The notes: generated by a model from the sequence alone, not told the origin. A DNA stretch of 64,000 bases from Calothrix sp. 336/3 (GCF_000734895.2 NZ_CP011382.1:124001-188000), one strand, 5' to 3'; shown: positions 47,005 to 56,388, numbered from the stretch's first letter. Program-made: numbers and translations.

Positions 47005-47271
47005 TTAGTTACTTGCGGGTAAAGTTTCTTGAGCTTCTTTTAGCTGGGGAACTTCACAGGGTGCTTGAGGGTAACAAACGGGTGCTTTTGCTTGTACTTC
47101 TGGCTCTAAATACAAATCTGGTTCAATGTAAATTGGTAGCTTTTGTTTAGTTGTGGGCACACAATTGAATTGAACGTAGGAGTTAATCGTAATTGGAACA
47201 TTGAGTTTAATGGGAACGGTAAATTCGCATTCGCAATGATTTTGCTGGGGACGATTAGAGTTATAAGTCAT
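47005..47271 (-). CDS. Small paralogue B of a triplicated family
   Basis: The 88-residue protein is nearly identical to paralogue C over its first 70 residues (one visible difference is FNCVPTTKQK instead of FNAVPITKQK). Its tail is APCEVPQLKEAQETLPASN. It shares that PCEVPQLKEAQ tail with paralogue A, so a C-terminal exchange or successive duplications must have taken place. It is on the same strand and about 45 bp upstream of C. Function unknown. Confidence 0.7.
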   Translation of the reverse strand: MTYNSNRPQQNHCECEFTVPIKLNVPITINSYVQFNCVPTTKQKLPIYIEPDLYLEPEVQAKAPVCYPQAPCEVPQLKEAQETLPASN

Positions 47272-47335
47272 GGTTTTTGATTCCTTGTTGAATGAGTGAA
47301 AACTTGAGGAAGAATTAATTACTTGTAGGTAAAGA

Positions 47336-47581
47336 TTATTGAGCTTCTTTTAGCTGGGGAACTTCACAGGGTGCTTGAGGGTAACAAACAGGTGCTTTCG
47401 CTTGTACTTCTGGCTCTAAATACAAATCTGGCTCAATGTAAATTGGCAATTTTTGTTTGGTTATGGGTACAGCATTGATATAAACTAGGGAATTAATCGT
47501 AATTGGAATATTGAGCTTAATGGGAACAGTAAATTCACATTCACAGTGATTTTGGTTGGGGTAATTAGGACTATAAGTCAT
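47336..47581 (-). CDS. Small paralogue A of a triplicated family
   Basis: The 81-residue protein is the most divergent of the three, with NIPITINSLVYINAVPITKQK in place of the NVPITINSYVQFN block. The N-terminal CECEF and the EPDLYLEPEVQAKAPVCYPQ core are kept. It is the first gene of a minus-strand cluster of four. The three copies are spaced by 44-64 bp with similar upstream sequence (GGTTTT-type), so whole gene plus leader was duplicated. Function unknown. Confidence 0.7.
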   Translation of the reverse strand: MTYSPNYPNQNHCECEFTVPIKLNIPITINSLVYINAVPITKQKLPIYIEPDLYLEPEVQAKAPVCYPQAPCEVPQLKEAQ

Positions 47582-48097
47582 GGTTTTCTACTCCTTTGAA
47601 ATTTACATTTGTGATAATTTTCTATCAGATGAAAACATCTGAACTTTGTTTTACAAGAATTGAAAAGAACCCAGCGTTTATTTAGTAACTGCGTAGCTTC
47701 AACTCTTTCCTCTTTTTTATAGAAACAGGAAAATTAACTTATGCAGTACTGCATCTGAAAAGCAAAATTATTTCTAGGGATAACCTCAAATTTCCTTGGA
47801 GAGGCTGACATTCTTCTAGCTCAAGTGTCAATTTTCACCTCTGTGATACAAAGGATGGGCTAGTGGGTACCCCCAATCCCAGGTTTTCCCGATACCCATC
47901 CCAAAAAAAATGGTCAATTGTTGCAACTCTTAATGTTTTCTCTGCCAGCTGTGGCTCAGGGCTTGGTAAACTGAGATTTGATACAAATGTTATATCCTCG
48001 TCTCGTAAATTTATAGAGACATTACTACCGCCCCTTGGGGGAGCTTTGTCAGCTTCTGCAAGTGCTACCAATATAGAGACAAGCAAGCAATCATAAC

Positions 48098-49174
48098 ATG
48101 GTAGATTCCCTAAAAAAACCAGGCTTTGAAGAATTGCGCCCAGGGATTAAAGTCCCCGCGCAGGAAACTCTGCTAACTCCCCGGTTCTACACCACCGACT
48201 TTGATGCGATGGCGAAGATGGATATCTCCGTCAACGAAGACGAGTTACTGGCTATCCTGGAAGAATTCCGGGCAGACTATAATCGTCACCATTTTGTTCG
48301 GGATGCGGAATTTGAGCAATCCTGGGATCATATTGACGGGGATACTCGCCGCTTATTTGTAGAATTTCTGGAACGTTCCTGTACAGCAGAGTTCTCCGGA
48401 TTCTTGCTGTATAAAGAATTGAGCCGCCGTCTCAAGGACAAAAGCCCTGTTTTAGCAGAATGCTTTAATTTGATGTCACGGGATGAAGCGCGTCATGCAG
48501 GTTTTCTAAACAAAGCTTTGTCTGACTTCAATATGTCCCTAGACTTGGGCTTTTTAACCAAGAGCCGGAAGTATACCTTTTTTGAACCGAAATTTATTTT
48601 CTACGCCACCTATTTATCTGAAAAGATTGGTTACTGGCGTTACATCACCATTTATCGTCATTTGGAAGCGCATCCAGAAGACAGAGTTTACCCAATTTTC
48701 CGGTGGTTTGAGAACTGGTGTCAGGATGAGAACCGTCATGGTGACTTCTTTGATGCGGTGATGAAAGCTCAACCCCAGATGCTCAATGACTGGAAAGCAC
48801 GTCTATGGTGTCGCTTCTTCCTGTTGTCGGTATTTGCCACTATGTATCTCAACGACATCCAACGTAAAGATTTCTATGCAACCCTCGGCTTGGATGCACG
48901 GGAATATGATATTCATGTGATTGAGAAGACTAACGAAACTGCTGGTCGTGTCTTCCCAGTGATGTTGGATGTAAACAATCCAGAGTTTTACAATCGCTTG
49001 GATGTATGCATCAAGAATAATGAGAAATTGACAGCGATCGCCAACTCCAACACTCCCAAAGTAGTACAGTTGTTCCAGAAGTTGCCCTACTACGTTTCTA
49101 ATGGTTGGCAATGTTTGAAGCTATACCTGATGAAACCCATTGACACGGCGATCGCCGAAGGTTCAGTGCGTTAA
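48098..49174 (+). CDS. acsF: Mg-protoporphyrin IX monomethyl ester (oxidative) cyclase
   Basis: The 358-residue di-iron enzyme forms the isocyclic fifth ring of chlorophyll with oxygen. Diiron motifs are visible: [21 protein letters not shown] (about 128) and [11 protein letters not shown]. The N-terminus ([26 protein letters not shown]) is typical. It is the aerobic AcsF form and marks an oxygenic phototroph. It has a clear terminator after it. The 516-bp region before it holds no other supported gene. Confidence 0.96.
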   Translation: MVDSLKKPGFEELRPGIKVPAQETLLTPRFYTTDFDAMAKMDISVNEDELLAILEEFRADYNRHHFVRDAEFEQSWDHIDGDTRRLFVEFLERSCTAEFSGFLLYKELSRRLKDKSPVLAECFNLMSRDEARHAGFLNKALSDFNMSLDLGFLTKSRKYTFFEPKFIFYATYLSEKIGYWRYITIYRHLEAHPEDRVYPIFRWFENWCQDENRHGDFFDAVMKAQPQMLNDWKARLWCRFFLLSVFATMYLNDIQRKDFYATLGLDAREYDIHVIEKTNETAGRVFPVMLDVNNPEFYNRLDVCIKNNEKLTAIANSNTPKVVQLFQKLPYYVSNGWQCLKLYLMKPIDTAIAEGSVR

Positions 49175-49201
49175 TTAGCCAATTTCTGATGATAATTTCC
49201 G

Positions 49202-49228
49202 GGTTCTGCTCATAGCGGAACCTTTTTT
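49202..49228 (+). terminator. Intrinsic terminator of acsF
   Basis: GGTTCTGC and GCGGAACC form an 8-bp stem (one G-U pair) around TCATA, followed by TTTTTT. It lies 27 bp after the acsF stop codon. Confidence 0.85.
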
Positions 49229-49312
49229 ATTTGGAATACCTCAACAAGCTCAGGGTATCGCAGTAAAAATTTTGAATTGATTCATTCCCCCTTCTTACCA
49301 TTGAAATTTAAA

Positions 49313-49996
49313 ATGAGAAAAGGCTTATTTGTTTGGGGTATAGCTTTTTATATTAACTTCTTATTTTCTCCCCTGCCTGCTTGTAGTGAAACTCCCTCAG
49401 CAGATATTGATATTAGCCCAGAAATTATTAACAACAGTCCCGTTTTACAACGTTGGCGACGCAAAATACCTAATGTCCTTTCTGATATCAAAAACGACCC
49501 TAGTTTTCGTACCAGAGTCAAATTAGGCTATGTTAATTATCCCTCAAATGGGCAAATTTCTGGAGTCCTGATTGGTGTGGAAGACATTTTTTTAGGTAAA
49601 AGTGGTTTGACAATAAGTAGCGAATATCAAACATCTTTTAACGGCGATCGCCAGAGTTTTGGCACAGATTTACACTATTATTTGCGTCCTCTAGGTAGCT
49701 ATATTAACATTGCTCCCACGGTAGGATATCGGTATTTAGAAACCAATGACTATACAAAATCAGGAGTCAATTTAGGAGCCAAATTACTCTTAGTTCTTTC
49801 CCGTGGTGGCGCTGCGGATATTTCCCTGGCTCAGAGTTGGGTGGAACCCGGAAGCGGCAGGGATGTGGGTTTAACTACCCTATCTGTCGGTTATGCGGTA
49901 ACTCGCAGGTTACGTATTTCTACTGATATTCAACGCCAAAGTGCGCGGGAAGGAAAGGACAGTCGGGTGGGTGTGGTTTTGGAATGGATACCGTAA
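49313..49996 (+). CDS. Exported beta-strand-rich protein, likely outer-membrane barrel
   Basis: The start is taken at the ATG at 49313, which opens a signal peptide (GLFVWGIAFYINFLFSPLPACS); the frame itself reaches a TTG at 49277. The mature 200 residues alternate in a strand pattern (TRVKLGYVNYPSNGQISGVLIGVEDIFLG, LTISSEYQTSFNGDRQSFGTDLHYYLRPLG, INIAPTVGYRYLE) and end in VGVVLEWIP, with an aromatic close to the end as in outer-membrane barrels. It is conserved in cyanobacteria as I recall, with unknown role. Confidence 0.72.
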   Translation: MRKGLFVWGIAFYINFLFSPLPACSETPSADIDISPEIINNSPVLQRWRRKIPNVLSDIKNDPSFRTRVKLGYVNYPSNGQISGVLIGVEDIFLGKSGLTISSEYQTSFNGDRQSFGTDLHYYLRPLGSYINIAPTVGYRYLETNDYTKSGVNLGAKLLLVLSRGGAADISLAQSWVEPGSGRDVGLTTLSVGYAVTRRLRISTDIQRQSAREGKDSRVGVVLEWIP

Positions 49997-50050
49997 AGTA
50001 GATGGAGGATGATATCAATTCGTAATTCGCAATTCGTAATTCGCAATTAA

Positions 50051-50200
50051 GTAAGTCGGTGAGAATAAACCTAACTATGTAACAGATTGTAAAATCGTCA
50101 AAACCGTTGCGATTGCTTCATTGCACTGAGTCGCAAAGCGACACGCTACGCGAACGTTTCATTCGCAATGACATAGCGTGAATTATTTAAGCCGTTCTAC
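50051..50200. mobile_element. 150-bp MITE-like repeat, copy 2 (inverted relative to copy 1)
   Basis: This matches the reverse complement of 4027-4176 over nearly its entire length, from GTAAGTCGGTG to GCCGTTCTAC; the right end has diverged. It is preceded by an AATTCGCA-type tandem repeat (50014-50049). No gene is seen between 49997 and 50436. Confidence 0.7.
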
Positions 50201-50436
50201 TTAATACCAGAAATAGCAGTATTTTTGTTGATTATATTTGTAGTTTAATTCGGAATAATTGGTATTGGCGGTTTCAGAGGGTTGGTTGATGAGTTCAAAG
50301 AAGATGCTGGGGAAGCTTTGGAATAAGCAGTAGAAGATGGTGTCGGTTTTCACGCTGGTTGGTGGTTGTTAATTTTTCTAGTTCGCTAAGTGGGAAACAT
50401 AAGTGCAATCACAAATAAGATGCAAACAAAGCATAC

Positions 50437-50862
50437 ATGATTCAAGAGCAAAATTTCCCCTCGGAGCAAGCCGAAGGTGGAGTTCAACCAACTTGGAAAA
50501 CGCCAACCGAATTATGGGAAAAGCTGAAACCATTAGCGCGACAGATGCGACGCGAACCAACAGCAGCAGAAAATCGACTTTGGCAAAGGCTGAAAAACAA
50601 GCAAATATTGGGCTATAAGTTTCGTCGTCAACATGCTATTGACAGGTTTATTGTTGATTTTATTTGTAACCAAGCCCAGTTAGTTATTGAGGTGGATGGA
50701 GAAATTCACGATTACACCCAACAACAGGATGGAATTCGTCAGGAATTCCTGGAGAGTCTGGGATTACGAGTAATTAGATTTCGCAATGAGGAAGTTTTGG
50801 AACATATTGATGGGGTAGTAGAAGAGATTGTGCGTTACTTGGAGCAGAACCCCACCCCCTAG
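50437..50862 (+). CDS. DUF559 (endonuclease-like) protein
   Basis: The 141-residue protein matches DUF559, a VSR/restriction-endonuclease-like fold. Visible landmarks are MRREPTAAENRLWQRLKNKQILGYKFRRQHAIDRFIVDF, then ENRL with Glu, VDF with Asp, and VIEVDGEIHDY with Glu-x-Asp, followed by GLRVIRFRNEEVLEHIDGVV. Members may be nucleases linked to repeats or DNA repair, without established function. The last residues (NPTP) and stop codon come from the GC-rich repeat that begins at about 50849. Confidence 0.85.
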   Translation: MIQEQNFPSEQAEGGVQPTWKTPTELWEKLKPLARQMRREPTAAENRLWQRLKNKQILGYKFRRQHAIDRFIVDFICNQAQLVIEVDGEIHDYTQQQDGIRQEFLESLGLRVIRFRNEEVLEHIDGVVEEIVRYLEQNPTP

Positions 50863-51536
50863 CCCCCTACCCCGCTTGCGGGGAGGGGGAATTGGAATCT
50901 TGTTCCCTTCTCGCGAGCGGGGAGGGTTAGGGTGGGGTTGCGGCAAGTTGTATTTCTGAAGAAACCTCACCCCCTATCTCGCTTGCGGGGAGGGGGAATT
51001 GGAATCTTGTTCCCTCCTCGCGAGCGGGGAGGGTTAGGGTGGGGTTGCGGCAAGTTGTATTTCTGAAGAAACCCCACCCCTTATCTCGCTTGCGGGGAGG
51101 GGGAATTGGAATCTTGTTCCCTCCTCGCGAGCGCTACGGTGTACACACAAGTGGTAGCTGTAAGGGTTTCAGGCGTTATAGACCCCTTAAATTGTCATTA
51201 CGAGTGCAGCGATAGCGGAGCGAAGTAATCACATAATCCCGTGGTTTTTGCGATTGCTGAGTCGCAAAGCGACACGCTGCGCGAACGTCGTTCCTCCTCG
51301 CAATGACAGGCTTCCAGAGCGATCGCACAACCTAAATCTAAATGACGAAACCAAGTGCTAGGGGGAATTTTAAGACTTGTGTGTACACCGTAGCCTCGCG
51401 AGCGGGGAGGGTTAGGGTGGGGTTGCGGCAAGTTGTATTTCTGAAGAAATCCCACCCCTTATATCGCTTGTGGAGAGGGGGAATTGGAATCTTGTTCCCT
51501 CCTCGCGAGCGGGGAGGGTTAGGGTGGGGTTCCTAA
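50849..51536. repeat. GC-rich tandem repeat array, about 107-115 bp unit
   Basis: Four copies share CCCCACCCC..CGCTTGCGGGGAG, GGGGGAATTGGAATCTTGTT, CTCGCGAGCGGGGAGGGTTAG and GGTGGGGTTGCGGCAAGTTG. Copies start near 50849, 50965, 51072 and 51449. The third is split by a 262-bp MITE. The last copy ends at the stop codon of the CHAT gene. The same CCCCACCCCCTAACCCC motif also sits inside that gene. Confidence 0.85.
51133..51394. mobile_element. 262-bp MITE with perfect 20-bp ends and 9-bp target duplication
   Basis: The ends are perfect inverted repeats (GCTACGGTGTACACACAAGT at 51133-51152 and its complement at 51375-51394). The flanks are the 9-bp direct repeat CTCGCGAGC (51124-51132 and 51395-51403). 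It splits repeat copy 3, so it inserted after the array formed. Inside it is a further dispersed repeat (CATTACGAGTGCAGCG to CCTCGCAATGAC) like part of the 150-bp MITE. No coding capacity. Confidence 0.88.
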
Positions 51537-54500
51537 AACCGCTCAAACAACCAGCCATCGCCGACGATTTCCGCCAACTTCTCAACCAATCGCGGGATAA
51601 AATACTCAGGATTATTCAACTGTTGCTGCTCAATCCAAGTATCAAAAGCTTCCTGTGTCTCAATTGCCTGTGCAACTGCCGCACCTGCTAAAATCTTGAA
51701 ACTACGCTGTTGTAACTCTTCTAACTGGGGATGATTCGCACCGCGAACCTGACATAAATACACCGCAGTCCTACCCAGCAAAGCTTCCATTTCATCACCT
51801 TGGGGAACGCTGTTGTACATAGCTTCAAATGTTTCTACGGTAGCTGTTAAGGGGATTTGCACCCGCAGACACAACCATGCTGCTTGTGCGAGGTAGATAA
51901 TTCCCTGGTTTTCATCGGTGACACATAAGTTAGATAAAACTGTGCGTAAGTTGATGTAATCGCGGATTTTCCCCAAAATATCAGCAACTTGCAAATAAAG
52001 TTCTAATTCTCTAGCTGTATCCCCTATTTTTCCAGCTAAATAAGCCATATTATTCAACGTTCCTGCTTTCCCTCCCACATCGTTGATGGATTCTTTTATT
52101 TGTAACGATTGGTTGTAAAGGGCGATCGCTCCTTCTATATCTCCCTGTTGCGCTTTTAAATATGCCATTGCGTGGAGGGTAGCAGCTTTCGTTTTCACAT
52201 CGTTGATGGATTCTGTGATTTCCAGGGATTGGTTGTAAAGGGCGATCGCTCCTTCTATATCTCCCTGTTGTGCTTTTAAGAATGCAAGTGCGTGGAGGGT
52301 AGTAGCTTTCCCTCGCACATCGTTGATGGATTCTGTGATTAGTAAGGATTGGTTGTAAAGAGTGTAAGCACCTTCGATGTCTCCCTGTTGTGCTTTTAAT
52401 CCTGCCATTTCGTGGAGTGTGGCTGCTTTCCCTCGCACATCGTTGATGGATTCTTTGATTTGTAGGGATTGGTTGAAAAGAGTGTAAGCACCTTCGATGT
52501 CTCCCTGTTGCGCTTTTAAATTTGCCATGTTGTGGAGGGTAGCAGCTTTCCCTTGCACATTGTTGATGGATTCTTCGATTTCCAGGGATTGGTTGTAAAG
52601 GGCGATCGCTGCTTCAATATCTCCCTGTTGTGCTTTTAAATAAGCCATATTGTGGAGAGTAGTAGCTTTCCCTTTTATGTCGTTGATGGATTCCTCGATT
52701 TGTAAGGATTGGTTGTAGAGAGCGATCGCTGCTTCAATATCTCCCTGTTGCGCTTTTAAAAGAGCCATGTTGTGGAGGGTGGTAGCTTTCATTTTCACAT
52801 GGTTGATGGATTCTGTGATTTGTAAGGATTGATTGTAAAGGGCGATCGCTGCTTCTATATCTCCCTGTTGCGCTTTTAAAAGAGCCATGTTGTGAAGAGT
52901 TTCAGCTTTCCCTTTTATGTCGTTGATGGATTCTGTGATTTCCAGGGATTGGTTGTAAAGAGCGATCGCATCTTCAATGTCTCCCTGTTGTGCTTTTAAA
53001 AGAGCCATGTTGTGAATGATGGCTCCTTTTCTGATTAATTCATCCTCTGGGCAAATTTCTAAAGCGGTTTGATAATGCTTCATTGCCTCCTCAACCAAAC
53101 CCAAAGTTACTTCTGCTCTGGCAATGGTTCCCGAAATCCGGTAATCTTCACCTAATTGGAGAATTTCCCGGCAGATTTCCAGAGCTTCCACATACCGACT
53201 ACCATTCACCCATCTATTCGCCATCTTATCCCCAACGGTAACGGCTATTTCTTTCTCTTCAGCTAATACCGCTAACCTGACGATTTCCCGCGCTTGTTCT
53301 TCGTTGTAGGTATCTCCCGAATCTTCCCACCAACTTTTATAAATACTCTGGGTTGCAGCTTTGTTGGTAGTTTGCCATTCCTCTGCTGTTAATACAGGTT
53401 GCAACAACGGCTCTAAAATCGTCGTCACGCGATATTCTGGCTGTTGGGTTTCATACACCGTCGCCGATTCCACCAAACTCAAACCCACCAACTTCGCCAA
53501 CCTCTCCGCGAATCCGGAACCCCACCCCCTAACCCCCTGCCCCGCTTGCGGGGAGGGGGAACTAGATTGATTTCCTGCTCCCTGCCCTGCTTGCACAGAG
53601 GAGGAGCTAAATTGATTTCCTGCTCCCTGCCCTGCTTGCAGAGAAGAGGAGCTAGATTGATTTCCTGCTCCCTGCCCTGCTTGCACAGAGGAGGAGCTAA
53701 ATTGATTTCCTGCTCCCTGCCCTGCTTGCACAGAGGAGGAGCTAAATTGATTTCCTGCTCCCTGCCCTGCTTGCCGAGAAGAGGAGCTAAATTGATTTCC
53801 TTCTCCCTGCTCCGATTGCAGAAAGGGAGAACTAGATTGATTTCCTGCTCCCTGCCCCGATTGCAGAAAGGGAGAACTAGATTGATTTCCTGCTCCCCTC
53901 TCCGCTAGCGGAGAGGGGTTGGGGGTGAGGTTATTAATTATCTCCTCCGTCACCGGAAGTCTAAACACGCTCAACCTAGCCAGAAACTTTTTTTCCCCAT
54001 CCTCCAACCCACTCAACAGGGTTTGAGCCAAAATATTTTCCCGAAACTTCAACTCTACCGCTTCCAACCGCGTCAACAACTCATCCCCAGAGATTCCTGG
54101 CAATTTCACCACATCCACCAACCATTTCAACAACCGGGGATTACCGTCGGCAATTGTAATTATGCGATTTTTCTGTACCTCTCGTTGAACTCCCTCATCG
54201 TATTCACGATAAATCTTATTAATATCAGCCTTCCCCATGGTGGCTAACTTTTCCAAATGCAAGCTATGGGGTGGTAAAGTATCTTCTTGCAAATAGCGAC
54301 AGGTGACAATCAACCGACTTGAACCTTGATTTTCTGCCAAAGCTGCACAAATCGCTTCTAAAACTCGGTAAGCTTCCGAAACCATCCGCAAGCTACCACT
54401 GTCATTTTTTTGGGCAATATTTGCCGTGGGAATATTCTGCTCGAAGTCATCCAAAACCAATAACAACGGTTTGTCTAATTCCTGCTCGATATGTTCAAAA

Positions 54501-56008
54501 AAGTTCTGTAATCGTCCTTGGAGAGAAATTTCCGGTTCGTTCAATATTTTCCCCAAACCAAAGCGCTCGAACTTTTTCGCCAGTTTCCCAATTAACTCCA
54601 CCTCATTGACAATACCAACCAACACCACCCGCTCAAAATTCTGCCGTTGCGACTGCACTCGCGTACACAACCGCGCAGCGAGGGAACTTTTACCCAATCC
54701 CCCCATCCCCGCAATAAATACCCCAATCTCGTCACTGGTTTCCCGCAATGCTCGCAAACACCTTTGTAAAGCGCGTCTACGTCCGACAAATTCCCCATGA
54801 CTGGCAACTTTGACAAGATTATTCTCATCCAAAAATTCGCTTTCTGCGGCTTTAAATTTCAGCTTTTCCCGTTTTGCTGTTCTTAACGGTGTCACCAATT
54901 TCTGAATATCTCGCGTATCCCGGTAAATCCGTAATAAATGCCCATCGGGATGTTTTTTTTCCAACATTTTTTGATGAGCGACAATTACCGCTTCTTCCAC
55001 CGTCTCACCCGTCGCTAAAGACTCATATAAAGCTTCTGCGGCAGTTATACCCGTCCTGTCGTACACCGGACGTGCCCAACCTAATACTATACCTGCACCC
55101 GCTTTTACCAAAGCCTGAGCCATGGAGGGAACGCTTCCCCCATCTGCCAATTGTCCCGTGTGGCAACCGGAAAGGAAAATTACCCGTGGGAACCTGTTTT
55201 TGAAGGCTTTGGCTAAATCCTCGGCAGTCGTAAATACAACATTACCAAAATCATCTTCGGTAATAAAACAGGGCGTATTATCTTTGATTGTCTTCCCTGG
55301 TGGCAGTAAATTACCAAAATCATCTTCCGTGTAAATTACCCCATGCCCCGTGAGATGAAACACATCAAAATAATCTTCCGGGTAGGATTGCACAAGGTTT
55401 TTTAATTCCTCCACAGAACCGCTTTCTTCTACCACCAAAGCCAGAGGTTGCTTTTCCGTCGCTGCTAATATCTTCGCCTCTTCCTGCTCAAAATTCAAAG
55501 ATATAACACCAGGATGTTCGGGGGAAGTTGCCATAAATAGCAACCGCAATGGGCGATTTTGTACCCCCAAGAAAGCACTTTGATTCCCATTTTGCTGCCG
55601 TTGCTGCACCTTCCGCACTGGCAAAACACTGGATTCTATCAGTAAAAACCGAGAACCATCGTGTAATAATTCCCAAGGTAAATGTGCCAACCCTAACGCC
55701 ACTTTCTGGGTTTGGGGGTTTAATCCTTGGGCTTCACTGGTTTGAATTAAATCGAGATAAATTTTCTGGTCACTATCATCCTCTAAACCCCGACGTAACC
55801 AACCTTCTTTCCCATCTAACCATTGATACAACTCCCGTCCAATTTTCTTTAACTCTGCGGGTGAATCAAAATCTTTGGTGTAATATTTCTCCTCGCATAA
55901 ATTAATTAACGTTGCTAGAGCTTCCGTATCCAAGCGGCGATCGCCATAATTACAGCGCAGTTCAAAGGTTTGGTTTTGGCTGAGGGCAAAGGTGAGGGTG
56001 AAAGCCAT
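51533..56008 (-). CDS. CHAT-protease, STAND NTPase and TPR protein
   Basis: The 1491-residue protein has an N-terminal CHAT caspase-like domain with catalytic His in HLTGHG (about 219) and Cys in LSGCHTG (about 281). A STAND-type NTPase follows (Walker A GMGGLGKSS near 434, LLLVLDDFEQN as Walker B). Residues about 693-833 are low-complexity, made of eight 15-residue units such as GNQFSSSSVQAGQGA. From about 965 to 1350 there are nine 40-residue TPRs (LHNMALLKAQQGDIEAAIALYNQSL). CHAT-STAND-TPR proteins are sensor-triggered proteases known in bacterial cell-death and defence contexts. No partner gene is nearby. What it senses is unknown. Confidence 0.88.
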   Translation of the reverse strand: MAFTLTFALSQNQTFELRCNYGDRRLDTEALATLINLCEEKYYTKDFDSPAELKKIGRELYQWLDGKEGWLRRGLEDDSDQKIYLDLIQTSEAQGLNPQTQKVALGLAHLPWELLHDGSRFLLIESSVLPVRKVQQRQQNGNQSAFLGVQNRPLRLLFMATSPEHPGVISLNFEQEEAKILAATEKQPLALVVEESGSVEELKNLVQSYPEDYFDVFHLTGHGVIYTEDDFGNLLPPGKTIKDNTPCFITEDDFGNVVFTTAEDLAKAFKNRFPRVIFLSGCHTGQLADGGSVPSMAQALVKAGAGIVLGWARPVYDRTGITAAEALYESLATGETVEEAVIVAHQKMLEKKHPDGHLLRIYRDTRDIQKLVTPLRTAKREKLKFKAAESEFLDENNLVKVASHGEFVGRRRALQRCLRALRETSDEIGVFIAGMGGLGKSSLAARLCTRVQSQRQNFERVVLVGIVNEVELIGKLAKKFERFGLGKILNEPEISLQGRLQNFFEHIEQELDKPLLLVLDDFEQNIPTANIAQKNDSGSLRMVSEAYRVLEAICAALAENQGSSRLIVTCRYLQEDTLPPHSLHLEKLATMGKADINKIYREYDEGVQREVQKNRIITIADGNPRLLKWLVDVVKLPGISGDELLTRLEAVELKFRENILAQTLLSGLEDGEKKFLARLSVFRLPVTEEIINNLTPNPSPLAERGAGNQSSSPFLQSGQGAGNQSSSPFLQSEQGEGNQFSSSSRQAGQGAGNQFSSSSVQAGQGAGNQFSSSSVQAGQGAGNQSSSSSLQAGQGAGNQFSSSSVQAGQGAGNQSSSPSPQAGQGVRGWGSGFAERLAKLVGLSLVESATVYETQQPEYRVTTILEPLLQPVLTAEEWQTTNKAATQSIYKSWWEDSGDTYNEEQAREIVRLAVLAEEKEIAVTVGDKMANRWVNGSRYVEALEICREILQLGEDYRISGTIARAEVTLGLVEEAMKHYQTALEICPEDELIRKGAIIHNMALLKAQQGDIEDAIALYNQSLEITESINDIKGKAETLHNMALLKAQQGDIEAAIALYNQSLQITESINHVKMKATTLHNMALLKAQQGDIEAAIALYNQSLQIEESINDIKGKATTLHNMAYLKAQQGDIEAAIALYNQSLEIEESINNVQGKAATLHNMANLKAQQGDIEGAYTLFNQSLQIKESINDVRGKAATLHEMAGLKAQQGDIEGAYTLYNQSLLITESINDVRGKATTLHALAFLKAQQGDIEGAIALYNQSLEITESINDVKTKAATLHAMAYLKAQQGDIEGAIALYNQSLQIKESINDVGGKAGTLNNMAYLAGKIGDTARELELYLQVADILGKIRDYINLRTVLSNLCVTDENQGIIYLAQAAWLCLRVQIPLTATVETFEAMYNSVPQGDEMEALLGRTAVYLCQVRGANHPQLEELQQRSFKILAGAAVAQAIETQEAFDTWIEQQQLNNPEYFIPRLVEKLAEIVGDGWLFERF
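51990..53050. repeat. 120-bp TPR-coding repeats in the CHAT-STAND gene
   Basis: Nine 120-bp units encode 40-residue TPRs, eight of them nearly identical at DNA level (CTCCCTGTTGCGCTTTTAAA and GTTGATGGATTC recur in each). High identity at synonymous positions points to recent expansion or gene conversion. Confidence 0.85.
53512..53935. repeat. 45-bp in-frame repeats inserted in the CHAT-STAND gene
   Basis: About eight units of 45 bp encode 15 residues each (GNQFSSSSVQAGQGA type). The outer borders contain the same CCCCACCCCCTAACCCC and GAGAGGGGTTGGGGGTGAGG motifs as the intergenic GC-rich repeat family. This implies a dispersed repeat entered the gene and then expanded in frame. Confidence 0.82.
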
Positions 56009-56085
56009 ATCGGTTTCTGAAATAGGTCGGAAATCGACAAAATTTTTATATCTATCTTCACCGTATTATTACGTAATTCCTGAAT

Positions 56086-56157
56086 GATGAGTAATAAGTA
56101 ATGAGTAATGAGTAACAAGTGATGAGTGGTGAGTGGTGAGGGATGAGTAATGAGTCA
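56086..56157. repeat. Short heptamer-like repeat (ATGAGTA type)
   Basis: Degenerate 7-base units (ATGAGTAATGAGTAATGAGT and TGGTGAGTGG) run for about 70 bp, upstream of the CHAT-STAND start on the minus strand. Short tandem heptamers are typical in Nostocales intergenic DNA. The rest of the gap to 56388 shows no gene. Confidence 0.6.
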
Positions 56158-56388
56158 ATATTGAAACCCTTATGGGATAAGAGACGTTTTCACATCAGAC
56201 ATAAATTGATATCAGCAAGATGGAACTGATGAAAACACGGTTACGTCTGGGTAGATAAATTACATTGCCGAAAGCGATAGAACTCCGTTCCCAAATCTGC
56301 ATACCTCACCCCAGCACAGATATATGAATAGATAGGCACAGCCATGGATAGGAGCGATTCTATCAATTAGAGATTTTAATCAAAATAT

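Noticed and set aside
47863..48096. 77-codon ORF just upstream of acsF
   Set aside because: It starts at a GTG, has no ribosome site, and the composition does not resemble a folded protein; an opposite-strand ORF overlaps it equally well.
53444..53908. Plus-strand 154-codon ORF of CSLPCL repeats
   Set aside because: It is the antisense reading of the 45-bp repeats in the CHAT-STAND gene, open only because the unit is a multiple of three.
56086..56157. CRISPR-like or origin iterons
   Set aside because: The units are about 7 bases, degenerate and contiguous, typical of cyanobacterial short repeats; no DnaA boxes or replication genes are nearby.
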